A DNA stretch of 64,000 bases from Flavobacterium aquaticum (GCF_003259835.1 NZ_QLMI01000007.1:62001-126000), one strand, 5' to 3'. Counted from the first letter of the stretch, positions 53,562 through 62,734 are shown. Notes: generated from the sequence alone by a model not told the origin. Numbers and translations are program-made.

Positions 53562-54332
53562 TTAACATTTTTTAATGAAAGTATTAATAAATGAATATGT
53601 GTTTTTAATCGGATTTTCCTTCAAAAAGTTTATAAAAGCACTCCCGATAATCGCTCCTTTTTGATATTGTGTAGCTTGTTGAAACGTTTCTTCATCTTTA
53701 ATTCCAAAACCAACAATTTGCGGATTTTTTAAGTTTAAATTTGAAATTCGTTTGAAATAATCCATTTGCTCTGAACCAAATCCTGATTGACTTCCCGTAA
53801 CCGCAGCCGAACTCACCATATAAATAAAACTATCGGAAATTGCATCAATTTGTTGGATTCTTTCTTCGGAAGTTTGTGGCGAAATTAAAAAGATGTTTTT
53901 CAAGTTATATTCCTCGAAAATCGATTTGTATTCGGTTTCGTAAACGAATAGCGGTAAATCAGGAATAATTAAGCCATCAATCCCAACTTCTGCACATTTT
54001 TGACAAAATTTCTCTATTCCGAATTGCATCATCGGATTGAAATAACCCATTATGATTAAAGGAATTTGAACGGTTTTTCGAATATCTTTCAATTGCTCAA
54101 ATAGAAGCGAAGTTGTCATTCCGTTTTCAATTGCTTGAGTTGAGCTTTCTTGTATAGTTGGTCCATCGGCTAACGGATCCGAAAAAGGTAACCCAATTTC
54201 AATCATATCTACTCCGTTTTTTTCCAATTCTTGAATGATGGAAACAGTGTCGTTTAGCTTTGGGAATCCTGCTGTGAAATAAATGGAAAGCAGTTTTCTA
54301 TCTTCTTGTAATTTTTGGTTGATTCTGTTCAT
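53562..54332 (-). CDS. trpA: Tryptophan synthase alpha subunit
   Basis: Cleaves indole-3-glycerol phosphate to indole and glyceraldehyde 3-phosphate in the alpha-beta complex. It has 256 residues. The catalytic Glu and Asp are in DMIEIGLPFSDPLADGP. GIDGLIIPDLPLFVYE and MVSSAAVTGSQSGFG are the loop regions that close over the substrate. It is the last gene of the trp operon, 36 bases after trpB with a heptamer repeat in the gap. Downstream lies only the M28 peptidase promoter; no terminator hairpin is evident within 80 bases. Confidence 0.95.
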   Translation of the reverse strand: MNRINQKLQEDRKLLSIYFTAGFPKLNDTVSIIQELEKNGVDMIEIGLPFSDPLADGPTIQESSTQAIENGMTTSLLFEQLKDIRKTVQIPLIIMGYFNPMMQFGIEKFCQKCAEVGIDGLIIPDLPLFVYETEYKSIFEEYNLKNIFLISPQTSEERIQQIDAISDSFIYMVSSAAVTGSQSGFGSEQMDYFKRISNLNLKNPQIVGFGIKDEETFQQATQYQKGAIIGSAFINFLKENPIKNTYSFINTFIKKC

Positions 54333-54344
54333 GTTATTTGTTTT

Positions 54345-54380
54345 TGACTAATCACTTTTCACTTTTTACTATTCACTAAA
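54345..54380. repeat. Heptamer repeat at the end of trpB
   Basis: ACTAATCACTTTTCAC and ACTATTCACTAAAC are degenerate members of the ATTAGTG/AGTGAAT family. The minus strand reads AGTGAATAG across the trpB stop, giving the last two residues Ser-Glu and the stop codon. Confidence 0.6.
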
Positions 54381-55562
54381 CTTAAAATAATCAATATAAG
54401 TATTCAAATCTTTGTCACCTCTTCCTGATAAGTTGATAATCACAATATCGTTTCGTTGGAATTGTTTTTTATCCAAAACTGAAAAAGCATGTGCTGTTTC
54501 AATTGCAGGAATAATGCCTTCTGTTTTTGATACTTCTAATCCAGATTGCATGGCTTCGGAATCTGTTATTGCTATGAATTCTGCTCTTTTGGTATCGTGT
54601 AAATGCGCATGAAGTGGGCCAACTCCGGGATAATCCAATCCTGCCGAAATAGAGTAGGGTTCAGTGATTTGTCCGTCTTCGGTTTGCATTAATAAGGTTT
54701 TACTTCCGTGAATAATTCCAATTTTCCCTAAAACAGAAGTCGCAGCACTTTCACCTGAATCAACGCCATGTCCAGCCGCTTCTACAGCGATTAATTTCAC
54801 CGATTCTTCGTCTAAAAATTCGTAAAAAGCCCCAGCAGCATTGCTTCCGCCACCCACACAAGCAATCACATAATCTGGATTTTCTTTGCCTTCTTGTGAT
54901 AATAGTTGGGATTTAATTTCTTTGGAAATCACACTTTGAAAACGTGCCACCATATCAGGATAAGGATGAGGTCCAACCACCGAACCAATAATATAAAACG
55001 TATCAATCGGATTGTTAATCCAATCGCGAATAGCTTCATTGGTAGCATCTTTCAAAGTTTTCGAACCTGAAGTTGCGGGACGAACTTCCGCACCTAACAT
55101 TTTCATTCGAGCTACATTTGGTGCTTGTCTTTTAATATCGACTTCGCCCATATACACAATGCATTCTAATCCCATTAGAGCACAAACGGTTGCCGTTGCC
55201 ACGCCGTGTTGACCTGCACCAGTTTCAGCAATGATTCGGGTTTTACCTAAACGTTTGGCGACTAAAATTTGACCGATGGTGTTGTTGATTTTGTGTGCTC
55301 CGGTGTGACATAAATCTTCTCGTTTTAGATAGATTTTTGTGTTGTATTTTTTGGATAAACGTTTGGCAAAATACAATGGCGTTGGGCGACCTACAAATTG
55401 TTGTAATAAGTCGTTAAACTCTTCTTGAAAAGAAGGTTCGTCCATGATTTTTAAATAGTTTTCTTTTAATTCCTCAACATTCGGATATAACATTTCGGGA
55501 ATAAAAGCGCCTCCAAATTGGCCATAAAATCCATTTTCGTCAACATTATACTTAGTTTTCAT
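54369..55562 (-). CDS. trpB: Tryptophan synthase beta subunit
   Basis: Joins indole with serine to give tryptophan, using pyridoxal phosphate. 397 residues. The Schiff-base lysine is in DLCHTGAHKINNTIGQ, CVGGGSNAAGAFYEF is the phosphate-binding loop, and ETGAGQHGVATATV is the catalytic loop with its Glu. It is the TrpB1 type that works with TrpA. It overlaps trpF by 11 bases. The final Ser-Glu-stop codons come from an intergenic heptamer repeat. Confidence 0.96.
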   Translation of the reverse strand: MKTKYNVDENGFYGQFGGAFIPEMLYPNVEELKENYLKIMDEPSFQEEFNDLLQQFVGRPTPLYFAKRLSKKYNTKIYLKREDLCHTGAHKINNTIGQILVAKRLGKTRIIAETGAGQHGVATATVCALMGLECIVYMGEVDIKRQAPNVARMKMLGAEVRPATSGSKTLKDATNEAIRDWINNPIDTFYIIGSVVGPHPYPDMVARFQSVISKEIKSQLLSQEGKENPDYVIACVGGGSNAAGAFYEFLDEESVKLIAVEAAGHGVDSGESAATSVLGKIGIIHGSKTLLMQTEDGQITEPYSISAGLDYPGVGPLHAHLHDTKRAEFIAITDSEAMQSGLEVSKTEGIIPAIETAHAFSVLDKKQFQRNDIVIINLSGRGDKDLNTYIDYFKFSE

Positions 55563-56187
55563 ATAGCAATTTTTTAAATTTTTGTAATTTCATTTTATTT
55601 TTTATGCCTGGTTTTTTCTCAAAACGACTATTAACATCAATTCCATAGCACTTATTTGCAGCGGATGATTTTAAAAATTCTTTTAATCCGTCAATTTCTG
55701 TAGTTCCAATACCACCGCTTAAAAAGTAAGGAATATCGTAGTGGTAGTTTTCTAATATATTCCAATCGAAGGTAATACCATTTCCACCGGGAAGTTTTCC
55801 TTTGGTATCAAAAAGAAAATAATCGACAGCTAATACATATTCTTTAACCACAGAAAAATTGAAAGTCGAATCTATGGAAAAAACTTTTATGACTTCAACA
55901 CCGAGTTTTTTCACATTTTTACAAAAAATAACCGACTCATTTCCATGTAATTGAATGATGTCTAATTGGTATTGATTAATTTTTGCAGCAATTTCTTGTA
56001 TGGACGCATCTACAAAAACTCCTACTTTTTTGGTAGTTTCATGAAGTTCAGGAATCGAATCCAAAGTCATATTTCGTTTTGATTTTTCCCAAAAGATAAA
56101 ACCCAAATAATCAGGATTTAAAGCCGATATTTCCTTAATATTTTCGATTTCTTTCATCCCACAAATTTTTAGTTTTACGTTTTTCAT
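55552..56187 (-). CDS. trpF: Phosphoribosylanthranilate isomerase
   Basis: Converts phosphoribosylanthranilate to its ribulose form. A 211-residue TIM barrel. KLKICGMKEIENIKEI at the N-terminus holds the catalytic Cys, QLHGNESVIFC is a conserved strand, and the catalytic Asp is in AVDYFLFDTKGKLPGG. GGIG and the following loop bind the phosphate. It overlaps both neighbours (4 bases with trpC, 11 with trpB), so translation is coupled. Confidence 0.93.
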   Translation of the reverse strand: MKNVKLKICGMKEIENIKEISALNPDYLGFIFWEKSKRNMTLDSIPELHETTKKVGVFVDASIQEIAAKINQYQLDIIQLHGNESVIFCKNVKKLGVEVIKVFSIDSTFNFSVVKEYVLAVDYFLFDTKGKLPGGNGITFDWNILENYHYDIPYFLSGGIGTTEIDGLKEFLKSSAANKCYGIDVNSRFEKKPGIKNKMKLQKFKKLLYEN

Positions 56188-56969
56188 ATCACTAATTTTT
56201 GAATGAATCGTTTAGCTTCCAAACCCGGATTTTCGGTTTTCATGAAATGTTCTCCCATTAAAAAACCTTGATAACCATATTGTTGTAATTCTTTAACTGC
56301 TTCAATTGAGCTAATCCCACTTTCAGATACTTTTACAAATTCGGTTGGAATTTTAGATGCTAATTCTTTGCTGTAATCTAAACTCACTTCAAAAGTTTTT
56401 AAATTGCGATTGTTCACACCAATCATATCTAAACTTGGCATAATCGATTTTTTCAATTCTTCTAAATTGTGAACTTCCAATAAAACTTCCAGTCCTAAAC
56501 TTTGAGCAAATTCAGAAAGTTGCTTGATTTCTTCTCGAGTCAAAACCGCTGCGATTAGTAAGATTACATCGGCACCATGCGCTTTGGCTTCCAAAATTTG
56601 GTATTCATTAACAATGAATTCTTTTCGTAATAAAGGAATATTCACCGAAGCTTTTGCTAATAACAAATCATCCAAGCTTCCACCAAAATATTTAGCATCC
56701 GTCAAAACAGAAATTCCGCAAACACCAGCATTTTGGTACCCTAAAACCACATCTTCTACTGAATGATTGTTATTAATTATTGTTTTAGAAGGTGAACGAC
56801 GTTTGTGCTCTGCAATAATTCCTGAAACACTATTTTTCAAAAGTTTACTTAATGAATAGGTTCGCGAATTAAATAGAACGGAAGCTTCTAATTGCGAAAC
56901 CGGAATAATGCTTTTCTTTAACTCGACTTCACGTTTTTTGTCGGTGATGATTTTATCTAAAATACTCAT
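56184..56969 (-). CDS. trpC: Indole-3-glycerol phosphate synthase
   Basis: Closes the indole ring, giving indole-3-glycerol phosphate and CO2. 261 residues. The catalytic region is IIAEHKRRSPSKTII (Glu, Lys), followed by GISVLTDAKYFGGSLDDL, LLRKEFIVNEYQI (Lys) and VNNRNLKTFEV. VSESGI near the end is the phosphate loop. It is not fused to trpF, unlike in enterobacteria. It lies 2 bases after trpD. Confidence 0.95.
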   Translation of the reverse strand: MSILDKIITDKKREVELKKSIIPVSQLEASVLFNSRTYSLSKLLKNSVSGIIAEHKRRSPSKTIINNNHSVEDVVLGYQNAGVCGISVLTDAKYFGGSLDDLLLAKASVNIPLLRKEFIVNEYQILEAKAHGADVILLIAAVLTREEIKQLSEFAQSLGLEVLLEVHNLEELKKSIMPSLDMIGVNNRNLKTFEVSLDYSKELASKIPTEFVKVSESGISSIEAVKELQQYGYQGFLMGEHFMKTENPGLEAKRFIQKLVI

Positions 56970-56971
56970 GG

Positions 56972-57964
56972 TTAATTACTTATTGCGATTAATTTTTTCA
57001 ATTTTTCCAATGCTTTTCCGCTTGATAAACTTTCTTGTGCTTTGGATAAAGCTTCCCCATAATTCGATTTTTCAACGGTTTGAATCGCGATGGCAGCATT
57101 AGCACAAACTACATTGTTTTGAGCAGTAGTTCCTTTTCCAGAAATAACATCAAAGAATATTTTTGCAGATTCGTCTACGGTTATTCCTCCTTTGATGGTT
57201 TCAAGTTTACATTCAGGTAATTTGAAATCGGATGGTTTTAAAATTTGTTCGGATGCATTCGAAATGATTTTCACTTCATCAGTCAAGGAAACTTCATCAA
57301 AACCACTTAATCCGTGTAAAATGGAGTAGTTGGTAGTAGTGTTTTGGTACAAATACGCATACATTCGAGCTAATTCCAAACTAAAAACGCCCACCATTTG
57401 GTTTTTGGGAAACGATGGATTTACAATAGGTCCCAACATATTAAAGAAAGTTTTTACACCAAGTTCTTTTCGAATCGGACCCACATTTTTCATAGCAGGA
57501 TGGAAGAGTGGCGCATGTAAAATGGCAATATTGGTTTCTTCAATTGATTTGGTGAGAAAATCGGAATCATTCGTAAATTTCACCCCCATTTTTTCCATTA
57601 CATTACTCGATCCCGAAATAGAGGAAACGCCATAATTTCCGTGTTTTGCAACTTTAATTCCAGTTCCAGCAACTATGAATGAAGCTAAAGTCGAAATATT
57701 GAAAGTGTCTTTACCATCGCCACCCGTTCCACACAAATCGATGGTATTGTAAGCGGAAAAATCAACAGGAATACACAATTCCAACAAAGCTTCACGGAAA
57801 CCAACTAGTTCTTCAATGGTAATGCTTCGCATCATGTAAACGGTCATGAATGCTGCAATTTGACTTGGATTATAACTTCCAGAAGAAATATTTACCAATA
57901 CGTCTTTGGCTTCTTCTTTAGTTAAGATTTCATGTTGAATTAATCGATTTAATATATTTTTCAT
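56972..57964 (-). CDS. trpD: Anthranilate phosphoribosyltransferase
   Basis: Adds phosphoribose to anthranilate. 330 residues from the ATG at 57962-57964 (MKNILNRLIQHEIL), the usual start; a longer form of 8 codons is possible. DLCGTGGDGKDTFNISTLAS binds PRPP and magnesium, KHGNYGVSSISGS is the second signature, and the Asp-Glu pair is in GFDEVSL. It is not fused to trpG. The 92-base gap to trpG contains a small hairpin (CTTCACT/AGTGAAG, 58002-58026). Confidence 0.95.
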   Translation of the reverse strand: MKNILNRLIQHEILTKEEAKDVLVNISSGSYNPSQIAAFMTVYMMRSITIEELVGFREALLELCIPVDFSAYNTIDLCGTGGDGKDTFNISTLASFIVAGTGIKVAKHGNYGVSSISGSSNVMEKMGVKFTNDSDFLTKSIEETNIAILHAPLFHPAMKNVGPIRKELGVKTFFNMLGPIVNPSFPKNQMVGVFSLELARMYAYLYQNTTTNYSILHGLSGFDEVSLTDEVKIISNASEQILKPSDFKLPECKLETIKGGITVDESAKIFFDVISGKGTTAQNNVVCANAAIAIQTVEKSNYGEALSKAQESLSSGKALEKLKKLIAISN

Positions 57965-58056
57965 TTCATTTATTTTAAAATTGGACATAAGTTGGGCTGT
58001 ACTTCACTGATTTTGTTTTAGTGAAGCAAGAAATTAAGCGTGTATGTTGTTGTTAA

Positions 58057-58620
58057 TTAATGGCTAAGCCAATTTTCTAGAATTTTTTTCCCGAAAGGAG
58101 TTAAAACGCTTTCTGGATGATATTGAACACCTCGAATATCGAATTGCGCATGTTTCATCGACATAATTTGACCGTTTTCATCAGTAGAAGTTACGATTAA
58201 ATCGGCTGGAAGGTTTTCATTGGAAACCACCCAAGAATGGTAGCGACCCACTTCGAATTCGTTTGGTAAATCATTGAAAATAAAGTCATCTTCGATTTTT
58301 GTGACTTTGGTTGCCACACCGTGATACACTTTTTCTAAGTTGGTTAAAGTGCCACCAAAAACTTCTCCGATAGCTTGTAAACCTAGACAAACTCCAAATA
58401 TACTTTTAGTAGCAGCATATTTTTTGATAACTTCTTTCAACAAACCCGCTTCATCAGGAATTCCAGGTCCGGGAGAAAGTAGAATTTTATCGAATTTTTC
58501 TAATTCATTCAACTCAAATTCGTCGTTTCTAAAAACGGTTACATTCGCATTCAAATCCTCTAAATAGTGGACTAAATTGTATGTAAAACTATCGTAATTA
58601 TCTATAACTGCTATTTTCAT
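58057..58620 (-). CDS. trpG: Anthranilate synthase glutamine amidotransferase subunit
   Basis: Releases ammonia from glutamine for TrpE. 187 residues from MKIAVIDNYDSFTYNLVHYL. The catalytic Cys is in GVCLGLQAIGEVFGG, and the His-Glu pair in VQYHPESVLTP. It may also serve p-aminobenzoate synthase, since many bacteria share this subunit. It is separated from trpE by a 74-base gap with a palindrome. Ten extra upstream codons are open but start inside that palindrome region. Confidence 0.93.
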   Translation of the reverse strand: MKIAVIDNYDSFTYNLVHYLEDLNANVTVFRNDEFELNELEKFDKILLSPGPGIPDEAGLLKEVIKKYAATKSIFGVCLGLQAIGEVFGGTLTNLEKVYHGVATKVTKIEDDFIFNDLPNEFEVGRYHSWVVSNENLPADLIVTSTDENGQIMSMKHAQFDIRGVQYHPESVLTPFGKKILENWLSH

Positions 58621-58644
58621 AATTTTTGTTTCATGTTTTTTTTG

Positions 58645-58689
58645 TTTCAAGTTTCAAGTTCCAATTAACCTGAAACCTGAAACTTGAAA
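58645..58689. repeat. Palindromic repeat between trpE and trpG (TTTCAAGTTTCA)
   Basis: TTTCAAGTTTCA (58645-58656) is the reverse complement of TGAAACTTGAAA (58678-58689), with a further TGAAACC copy in the 21-base loop. This kind of repeated TTTCAAG word looks like a dispersed intergenic element rather than a specific trp signal. Confidence 0.65.
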
Positions 58690-58694
58690 ACTTT

Positions 58695-60095
58695 TTATAT
58701 GTTTTCTGCTAAATCTAAAGCTTTTTGTAAAGCACCTAACTTATTGTACACTTCTTGCATTTCGTTTTCTTCGGTTGAACTTTCAACAATTCCGGCTCCA
58801 GCTTGAAAATGTAGTGTATGGTTTTTACTCAAAAAGGAACGAATCATAATCGCGTGATTGAAATTACCTTCAAAATCTAATACACCTATGGCGCCGCCGT
58901 AGAAACTTCGGTTGGTTTTTTCGATGTTTTCAATCAATTGCATGGCTTTTACTTTTGGTGCTCCGGTTAATGTTCCCGCTGGGAAAGTCTTCGCAACTAA
59001 CTCCATAAAAGTATGATTTTCTTTTAATTTTCCTGATACTTTTGAAACCAAATGAATTACATGAGAGAAAAACTGCACTTCTTTGTATTTTTCTACTTTC
59101 ACATCATGGCAACTTCGACTTAAATCATTTCTTGCTAAATCGACTAGCATGACGTGTTCGCTATTTTCTTTTGAATCTTCCCCTAATTTTTTAGCTAATT
59201 CGGCATCTTGTTCATCGTTTCCGGTACGTTTGAATGTACCTGCGATAGGATGAATTTCGGCAAAATTGTTTTTGATTACCAATTGTGCTTCTGGTGATGA
59301 ACCGAATATTTTGAAATTTCCGTAATCGAAAAAGAACAAATACGGAGAAGGATTGATGCTTCGTAAAGCACGATACACATTGAATTCATCGCCTTTAAAA
59401 CCTTGTGAAAATCTTCTAGATAAGACCAATTGGAATACATTGCCACGTAAACAATGTTTTTTGGCTAACGAAACGTAGTTTTTGAATTCCTCATCAGTTA
59501 AGTTAGAAGTTCCATTTCCTGATTTTTGAAACGAAAAGGAAGCAAAGTTTTTCGATTGTAATAATTGTTCAATTTCAGCGATATTATTGCTTCCATCAAA
59601 ACTATGACAAAATAAATACGCTTCATTTTTGAAATGATTAATTGCGATAATGTTTTGATAAACAGCGTAAAAGATTTCTGGAATTTCGTTTTCCTTTGAT
59701 TTTTTTGCAATCGAAACTTTCTCAAAATATTGAATCGCATCATAAGCTAAATAGCCAAATAATCCATGTGTAATGAATTTAAAATCTGACTTTTCGGTTT
59801 GGAATTGATTAGAGAAATTCTCGATTTCTTTAGCCACGTTTACATCAGTATCAATTGGAATAATTTCTGAAAACCCATCTGGAAAATTCGTTTCAATTTT
59901 TTGATTTTCTACTTTTATAGAAGCAATCGGATTGAAACAGATGTATGAAAAACTGTTGTCATTCGCATGATAATCAGAACTTTCTAGCAAAATGCTATTC
60001 GGAAATTTATCACGAATTTTCAAGTAAACACTCACTGGCGTAATGGTGTCGGCAAGAATTTGTTTGTAGTTGGTATGTAATTTATATTTTTTCAT
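58695..60095 (-). CDS. trpE: Anthranilate synthase component I
   Basis: Makes anthranilate from chorismate and ammonia. 466 residues from MKKYKLHTNYKQIL; a longer form of 16 codons would run into the attenuator. The N-terminal ILLESSDYHANDNSFSYI holds the Leu-Leu-Glu-Ser motif that binds tryptophan, so the enzyme should be feedback-inhibited. IAGTFKRTGNDEQDAELAKK, SEHVMLVDLARNDLSR, and FPAGTLTGAPKVKAM are the chorismate and magnesium sites. It is the first gene of the trp operon and lies 19 bases after the leader terminator. Confidence 0.96.
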   Translation of the reverse strand: MKKYKLHTNYKQILADTITPVSVYLKIRDKFPNSILLESSDYHANDNSFSYICFNPIASIKVENQKIETNFPDGFSEIIPIDTDVNVAKEIENFSNQFQTEKSDFKFITHGLFGYLAYDAIQYFEKVSIAKKSKENEIPEIFYAVYQNIIAINHFKNEAYLFCHSFDGSNNIAEIEQLLQSKNFASFSFQKSGNGTSNLTDEEFKNYVSLAKKHCLRGNVFQLVLSRRFSQGFKGDEFNVYRALRSINPSPYLFFFDYGNFKIFGSSPEAQLVIKNNFAEIHPIAGTFKRTGNDEQDAELAKKLGEDSKENSEHVMLVDLARNDLSRSCHDVKVEKYKEVQFFSHVIHLVSKVSGKLKENHTFMELVAKTFPAGTLTGAPKVKAMQLIENIEKTNRSFYGGAIGVLDFEGNFNHAIMIRSFLSKNHTLHFQAGAGIVESSTEENEMQEVYNKLGALQKALDLAENI

Positions 60096-60113
60096 TTGAT
60101 TTTGAATTTTTGG

Positions 60114-60150
60114 CAATAAAAAAAGGCTTGTCGTGATTGACAAGCCTTTT
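60114..60150 (-). terminator. Attenuator terminator of the trp operon
   Basis: On the minus strand AAAAGGCTTGTC, loop AATCAC and GACAAGCCTTTT form a 12-bp perfect stem followed by TTTATT. It lies between the leader peptide stop and trpE, so it should end transcription when tryptophan is plentiful. No strong antiterminator is obvious by eye; GTGAGC near the leader stop can pair weakly with GCTTGT. Confidence 0.85.
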
Positions 60151-60190
60151 CTATGTATTTGGTTTTAAATGATACTATAGCAGGTTTCGC

Positions 60191-60247
60191 TCACGAAGTT
60201 CGACGTAAGTTAGACCACCACCAAGTATTGTTTAAAATTAAAATCAT
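60191..60247 (-). CDS. trpL: trp leader peptide with three consecutive Trp codons
   Basis: An 18-codon reading frame on the minus strand, MILILNNTWWWSNLRRTS followed by TGA. Three adjacent TGG codons in so short a peptide, followed 40 bases later by a strong terminator hairpin and then trpE, are the pattern of classical ribosome-stalling attenuation. When charged tRNA-Trp is scarce, ribosomes should pause at TGG-TGG-TGG and favour an antiterminator. It would begin about 15 bases after the predicted transcription start. This is too small for standard gene callers. Confidence 0.85.
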   Translation of the reverse strand: MILILNNTWWWSNLRRTS

Positions 60248-60265
60248 TTTCTTAATTGTATGTTG

Positions 60266-60298
60266 CAAATATTTCTAATTAATTTTCGAATAAACAAA
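60266..60298 (-). promoter_or_regulatory. Probable trp operon promoter
   Basis: On the minus strand TTTG (60295-60298), a 21-base spacer and AATATTTG (60266-60273), one base from TAnnTTTG. Transcription would begin near 60262 and give a leader of about 165 bases before trpE. Confidence 0.5.
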
Positions 60299-60302
60299 TT
60301 TT

Positions 60303-62705
60303 TTAATATAAACTTGGATATTTTGTTGGATTTGCCTCATTCATAATCGCATATACTTTCTCAAAAATGTCTTCTGTTGAAGGTTTTGAGAAGTAATCAC
60401 CATCGGTTCCATAAGCAGGTCTGTGCGCTTTTGAAGCTAATGTTTGAGGTGCGCTATCTAAATGTTTGTAAGCATTTTGATTCTCCACAATTTCTTGTAA
60501 AATGTATGCACTTGCTCCACCAGGAACGTCTTCGTCAATTACTAATAAACGATTGGTTTTCGCTACCGATTTCACAATATCGTGATTGATATCGAAAGGT
60601 AATAACGATTGAATATCAATGATTTCTGCACTAATTCCAACCGATTCTAACTCATTTGCTGCTTGTTCAACCAAACGTAAAGTTGAGCCATAAGAAACTA
60701 AAGTAATGTCAGTTCCAGTTTTAATCGTTTCAACTACTCCGATTGGTGTTTTGAATTCGCCTAAATTCGTTGGCATTTTTTCTTTTAAACGGTAACCATT
60801 CAAACATTCAACTACTAATGCAGGTTCGTCAGTTTCTAACAAAGTGTTATAAAAACCTGCGGCTTTGGTCATGTTTCTTGGAACTAAAACGTGAATTCCT
60901 CTGATGGCATTGATAATCATTCCCATTGGCGAACCTGAATGCCAAACGCCTTCTAAACGGTGACCACGAGTTCTAATAATTAACGGTGCTTTTTGGCGAC
61001 CCGCTGTTCTGTATTGTAACGTTGCTAAATCATCACTCATGATTTGAATAGCGTACAACAAATAATCTAAATATTGAATTTCGGCAATTGGACGTAATCC
61101 TCGCATTGCCATTCCGATTCCTTGACCTAAAATTGTAGCTTCACGAATTCCTACATCGGCAACACGTAATTCTCCGTATTTCTCTTGCATGCCTTCCAAA
61201 CCTTGGTTTACGTCACCAATGTTTCCTGAATCTTCACCAAAAATTAACGTTTCTGGATATTTTGAGAAGATAGCATCGAAGTTGTCTCTTAATACTAAAC
61301 GTGCATCCACATCTTCTGCAGTTGCATCGTAAGTTGGAGCTACTTCTTTGGTTTTTAAAACCGTTTTATCCGATTGCGAAAATAAGTGTGAACTGAATTT
61401 TGGTTGGATTTTCTCCGTATAATTTTCAATCCAAGTAGCTAAAGTAGCACGAGAATTTTCTTTGATAATCATGCGCAACACTTTACGAGCTGCAACTAAA
61501 ATATCTTTACGAATTGGTTCTTTTATTGACGCAACATCATTAGCAATTTTCTCTATAAATACTTTGTTTTCACTTTGTGAAGCGATATTATTCAACAAAC
61601 CAACTAATTCTTGTTGTTCTGCTTTTGTTGGTGCTGTAAAGTTTGACCAAGCTACTTTTTTACCTTCTAAAACGTCTTTTTTAGCTTGATTATCAATTTC
61701 TTCTAATTCTTCTGAAGTAGCGATATTGTTTTCGATTAACCAAGTTTTCATTTTAGCTAAACAGTCAAATTCTGCTTCCCAAGCCAAACGTTCTGCATTT
61801 TTGTAACGTTCGTGACTTCCAGAAGTAGAGTGACCTTGCGGTTGTGTTAATTCTTGTACGTGAACTAAAACAGGAACGTGTTCTATGCGTGCAATTTGCG
61901 ATGCTTTTTGGTACGTTTCTACTAAAGCTGGGTAATCCCAACCTTTAACACGTAAGATTTCGTAACCGTTGTTTTCTTCATCACGTTGGAAACCTTTAAG
62001 AATTTCAGAGATGTTTTCTTTAGTTGTTTGATGACGAGCATGAACCGAAATTCCGTATTCGTCGTCCCAAACGCTCATTACCATTGGTACTTGTAAAACA
62101 CCAGCAGCATTGATAGTTTCAAAGAATAATCCTTCAGAAGTGGAAGCATTTCCGATAGTTCCCCAAGCTACTTCGTTTCCGTTTTCAGAAAAATTAGTTT
62201 GGTTGATACCAGAAACATTTCTGTATATTTTTGAAGCCTGAGCCAATCCTAATAAACGAGGCATTTGCCCAGCAGTGGGAGAGATGTCAGAACTCGAGTT
62301 TTTTTGTTGGGTTAAGTTTTTCCAATTTCCGTTTTCGTCTAATGAATGCGTTGCAAAGTGTCCGCCCATTTGACGTCCAGCACTCATTGGATCAAAATTA
62401 ATATCGGTGTGGCCATACAATCCAGCGAAGAATTGCTCGATATTCATAGCACCAATTGCCATCATAAACGTTTGGTCACGATAGTATCCAGAACGGAAAT
62501 CTCCATTTTGAAACGCCTTTGCCATGGCTAACTGTGGTACTTCTTTACCATCGCCAAAAATTCCGAATTTCGCTTTACCTGTAAGCACTTCTTTTCTTCC
62601 AAGAAGACTGCATTCTCTACTGATTCGGGCGATTTTATAATCGTTGATGACCTCTTTTTTGAAATCTTCAAAAGAAACTACTTCCGATGTTGTTGCTGTT
62701 TTCAT
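60303..62705 (-). CDS. 2-oxoacid dehydrogenase E1, alpha and beta subunits fused
   Basis: A thiamine-diphosphate enzyme of 800 residues joining the E1 alpha part (about 1-390) to the E1 beta part (about 450-800). The alpha part has VAWGTIGNASTSEGLFFETI, where the thiamine-binding Gly-Asp-Gly of the family reads Gly-Asn-Ala, and SVWDDEYGISVHARHQTT. The beta part has LIFGEDSGNIGDVNQGLEGM, VADVGIREATILGQGIGMAM and VLVIDEDVPGG-like sequence (LLVIDEDVPGGASAY). It most resembles branched-chain (2-oxoisovalerate) E1, which makes acyl-CoA starters for iso-branched fatty acids. E2 and E3 are not nearby. The promoter is TTG-N19-TAAATTTG. Confidence 0.88.
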   Translation of the reverse strand: MKTATTSEVVSFEDFKKEVINDYKIARISRECSLLGRKEVLTGKAKFGIFGDGKEVPQLAMAKAFQNGDFRSGYYRDQTFMMAIGAMNIEQFFAGLYGHTDINFDPMSAGRQMGGHFATHSLDENGNWKNLTQQKNSSSDISPTAGQMPRLLGLAQASKIYRNVSGINQTNFSENGNEVAWGTIGNASTSEGLFFETINAAGVLQVPMVMSVWDDEYGISVHARHQTTKENISEILKGFQRDEENNGYEILRVKGWDYPALVETYQKASQIARIEHVPVLVHVQELTQPQGHSTSGSHERYKNAERLAWEAEFDCLAKMKTWLIENNIATSEELEEIDNQAKKDVLEGKKVAWSNFTAPTKAEQQELVGLLNNIASQSENKVFIEKIANDVASIKEPIRKDILVAARKVLRMIIKENSRATLATWIENYTEKIQPKFSSHLFSQSDKTVLKTKEVAPTYDATAEDVDARLVLRDNFDAIFSKYPETLIFGEDSGNIGDVNQGLEGMQEKYGELRVADVGIREATILGQGIGMAMRGLRPIAEIQYLDYLLYAIQIMSDDLATLQYRTAGRQKAPLIIRTRGHRLEGVWHSGSPMGMIINAIRGIHVLVPRNMTKAAGFYNTLLETDEPALVVECLNGYRLKEKMPTNLGEFKTPIGVVETIKTGTDITLVSYGSTLRLVEQAANELESVGISAEIIDIQSLLPFDINHDIVKSVAKTNRLLVIDEDVPGGASAYILQEIVENQNAYKHLDSAPQTLASKAHRPAYGTDGDYFSKPSTEDIFEKVYAIMNEANPTKYPSLY

Positions 62706-62734
62706 AAGCCGTTTAAACGAAATTGATAATTAAA

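Noticed and set aside
60121-60240. tRNA-like or riboswitch structure upstream of trpE
   Set aside because: A leader peptide with WWW codons and an intrinsic terminator explain the region better; no tRNA arms or T-box motif are seen.
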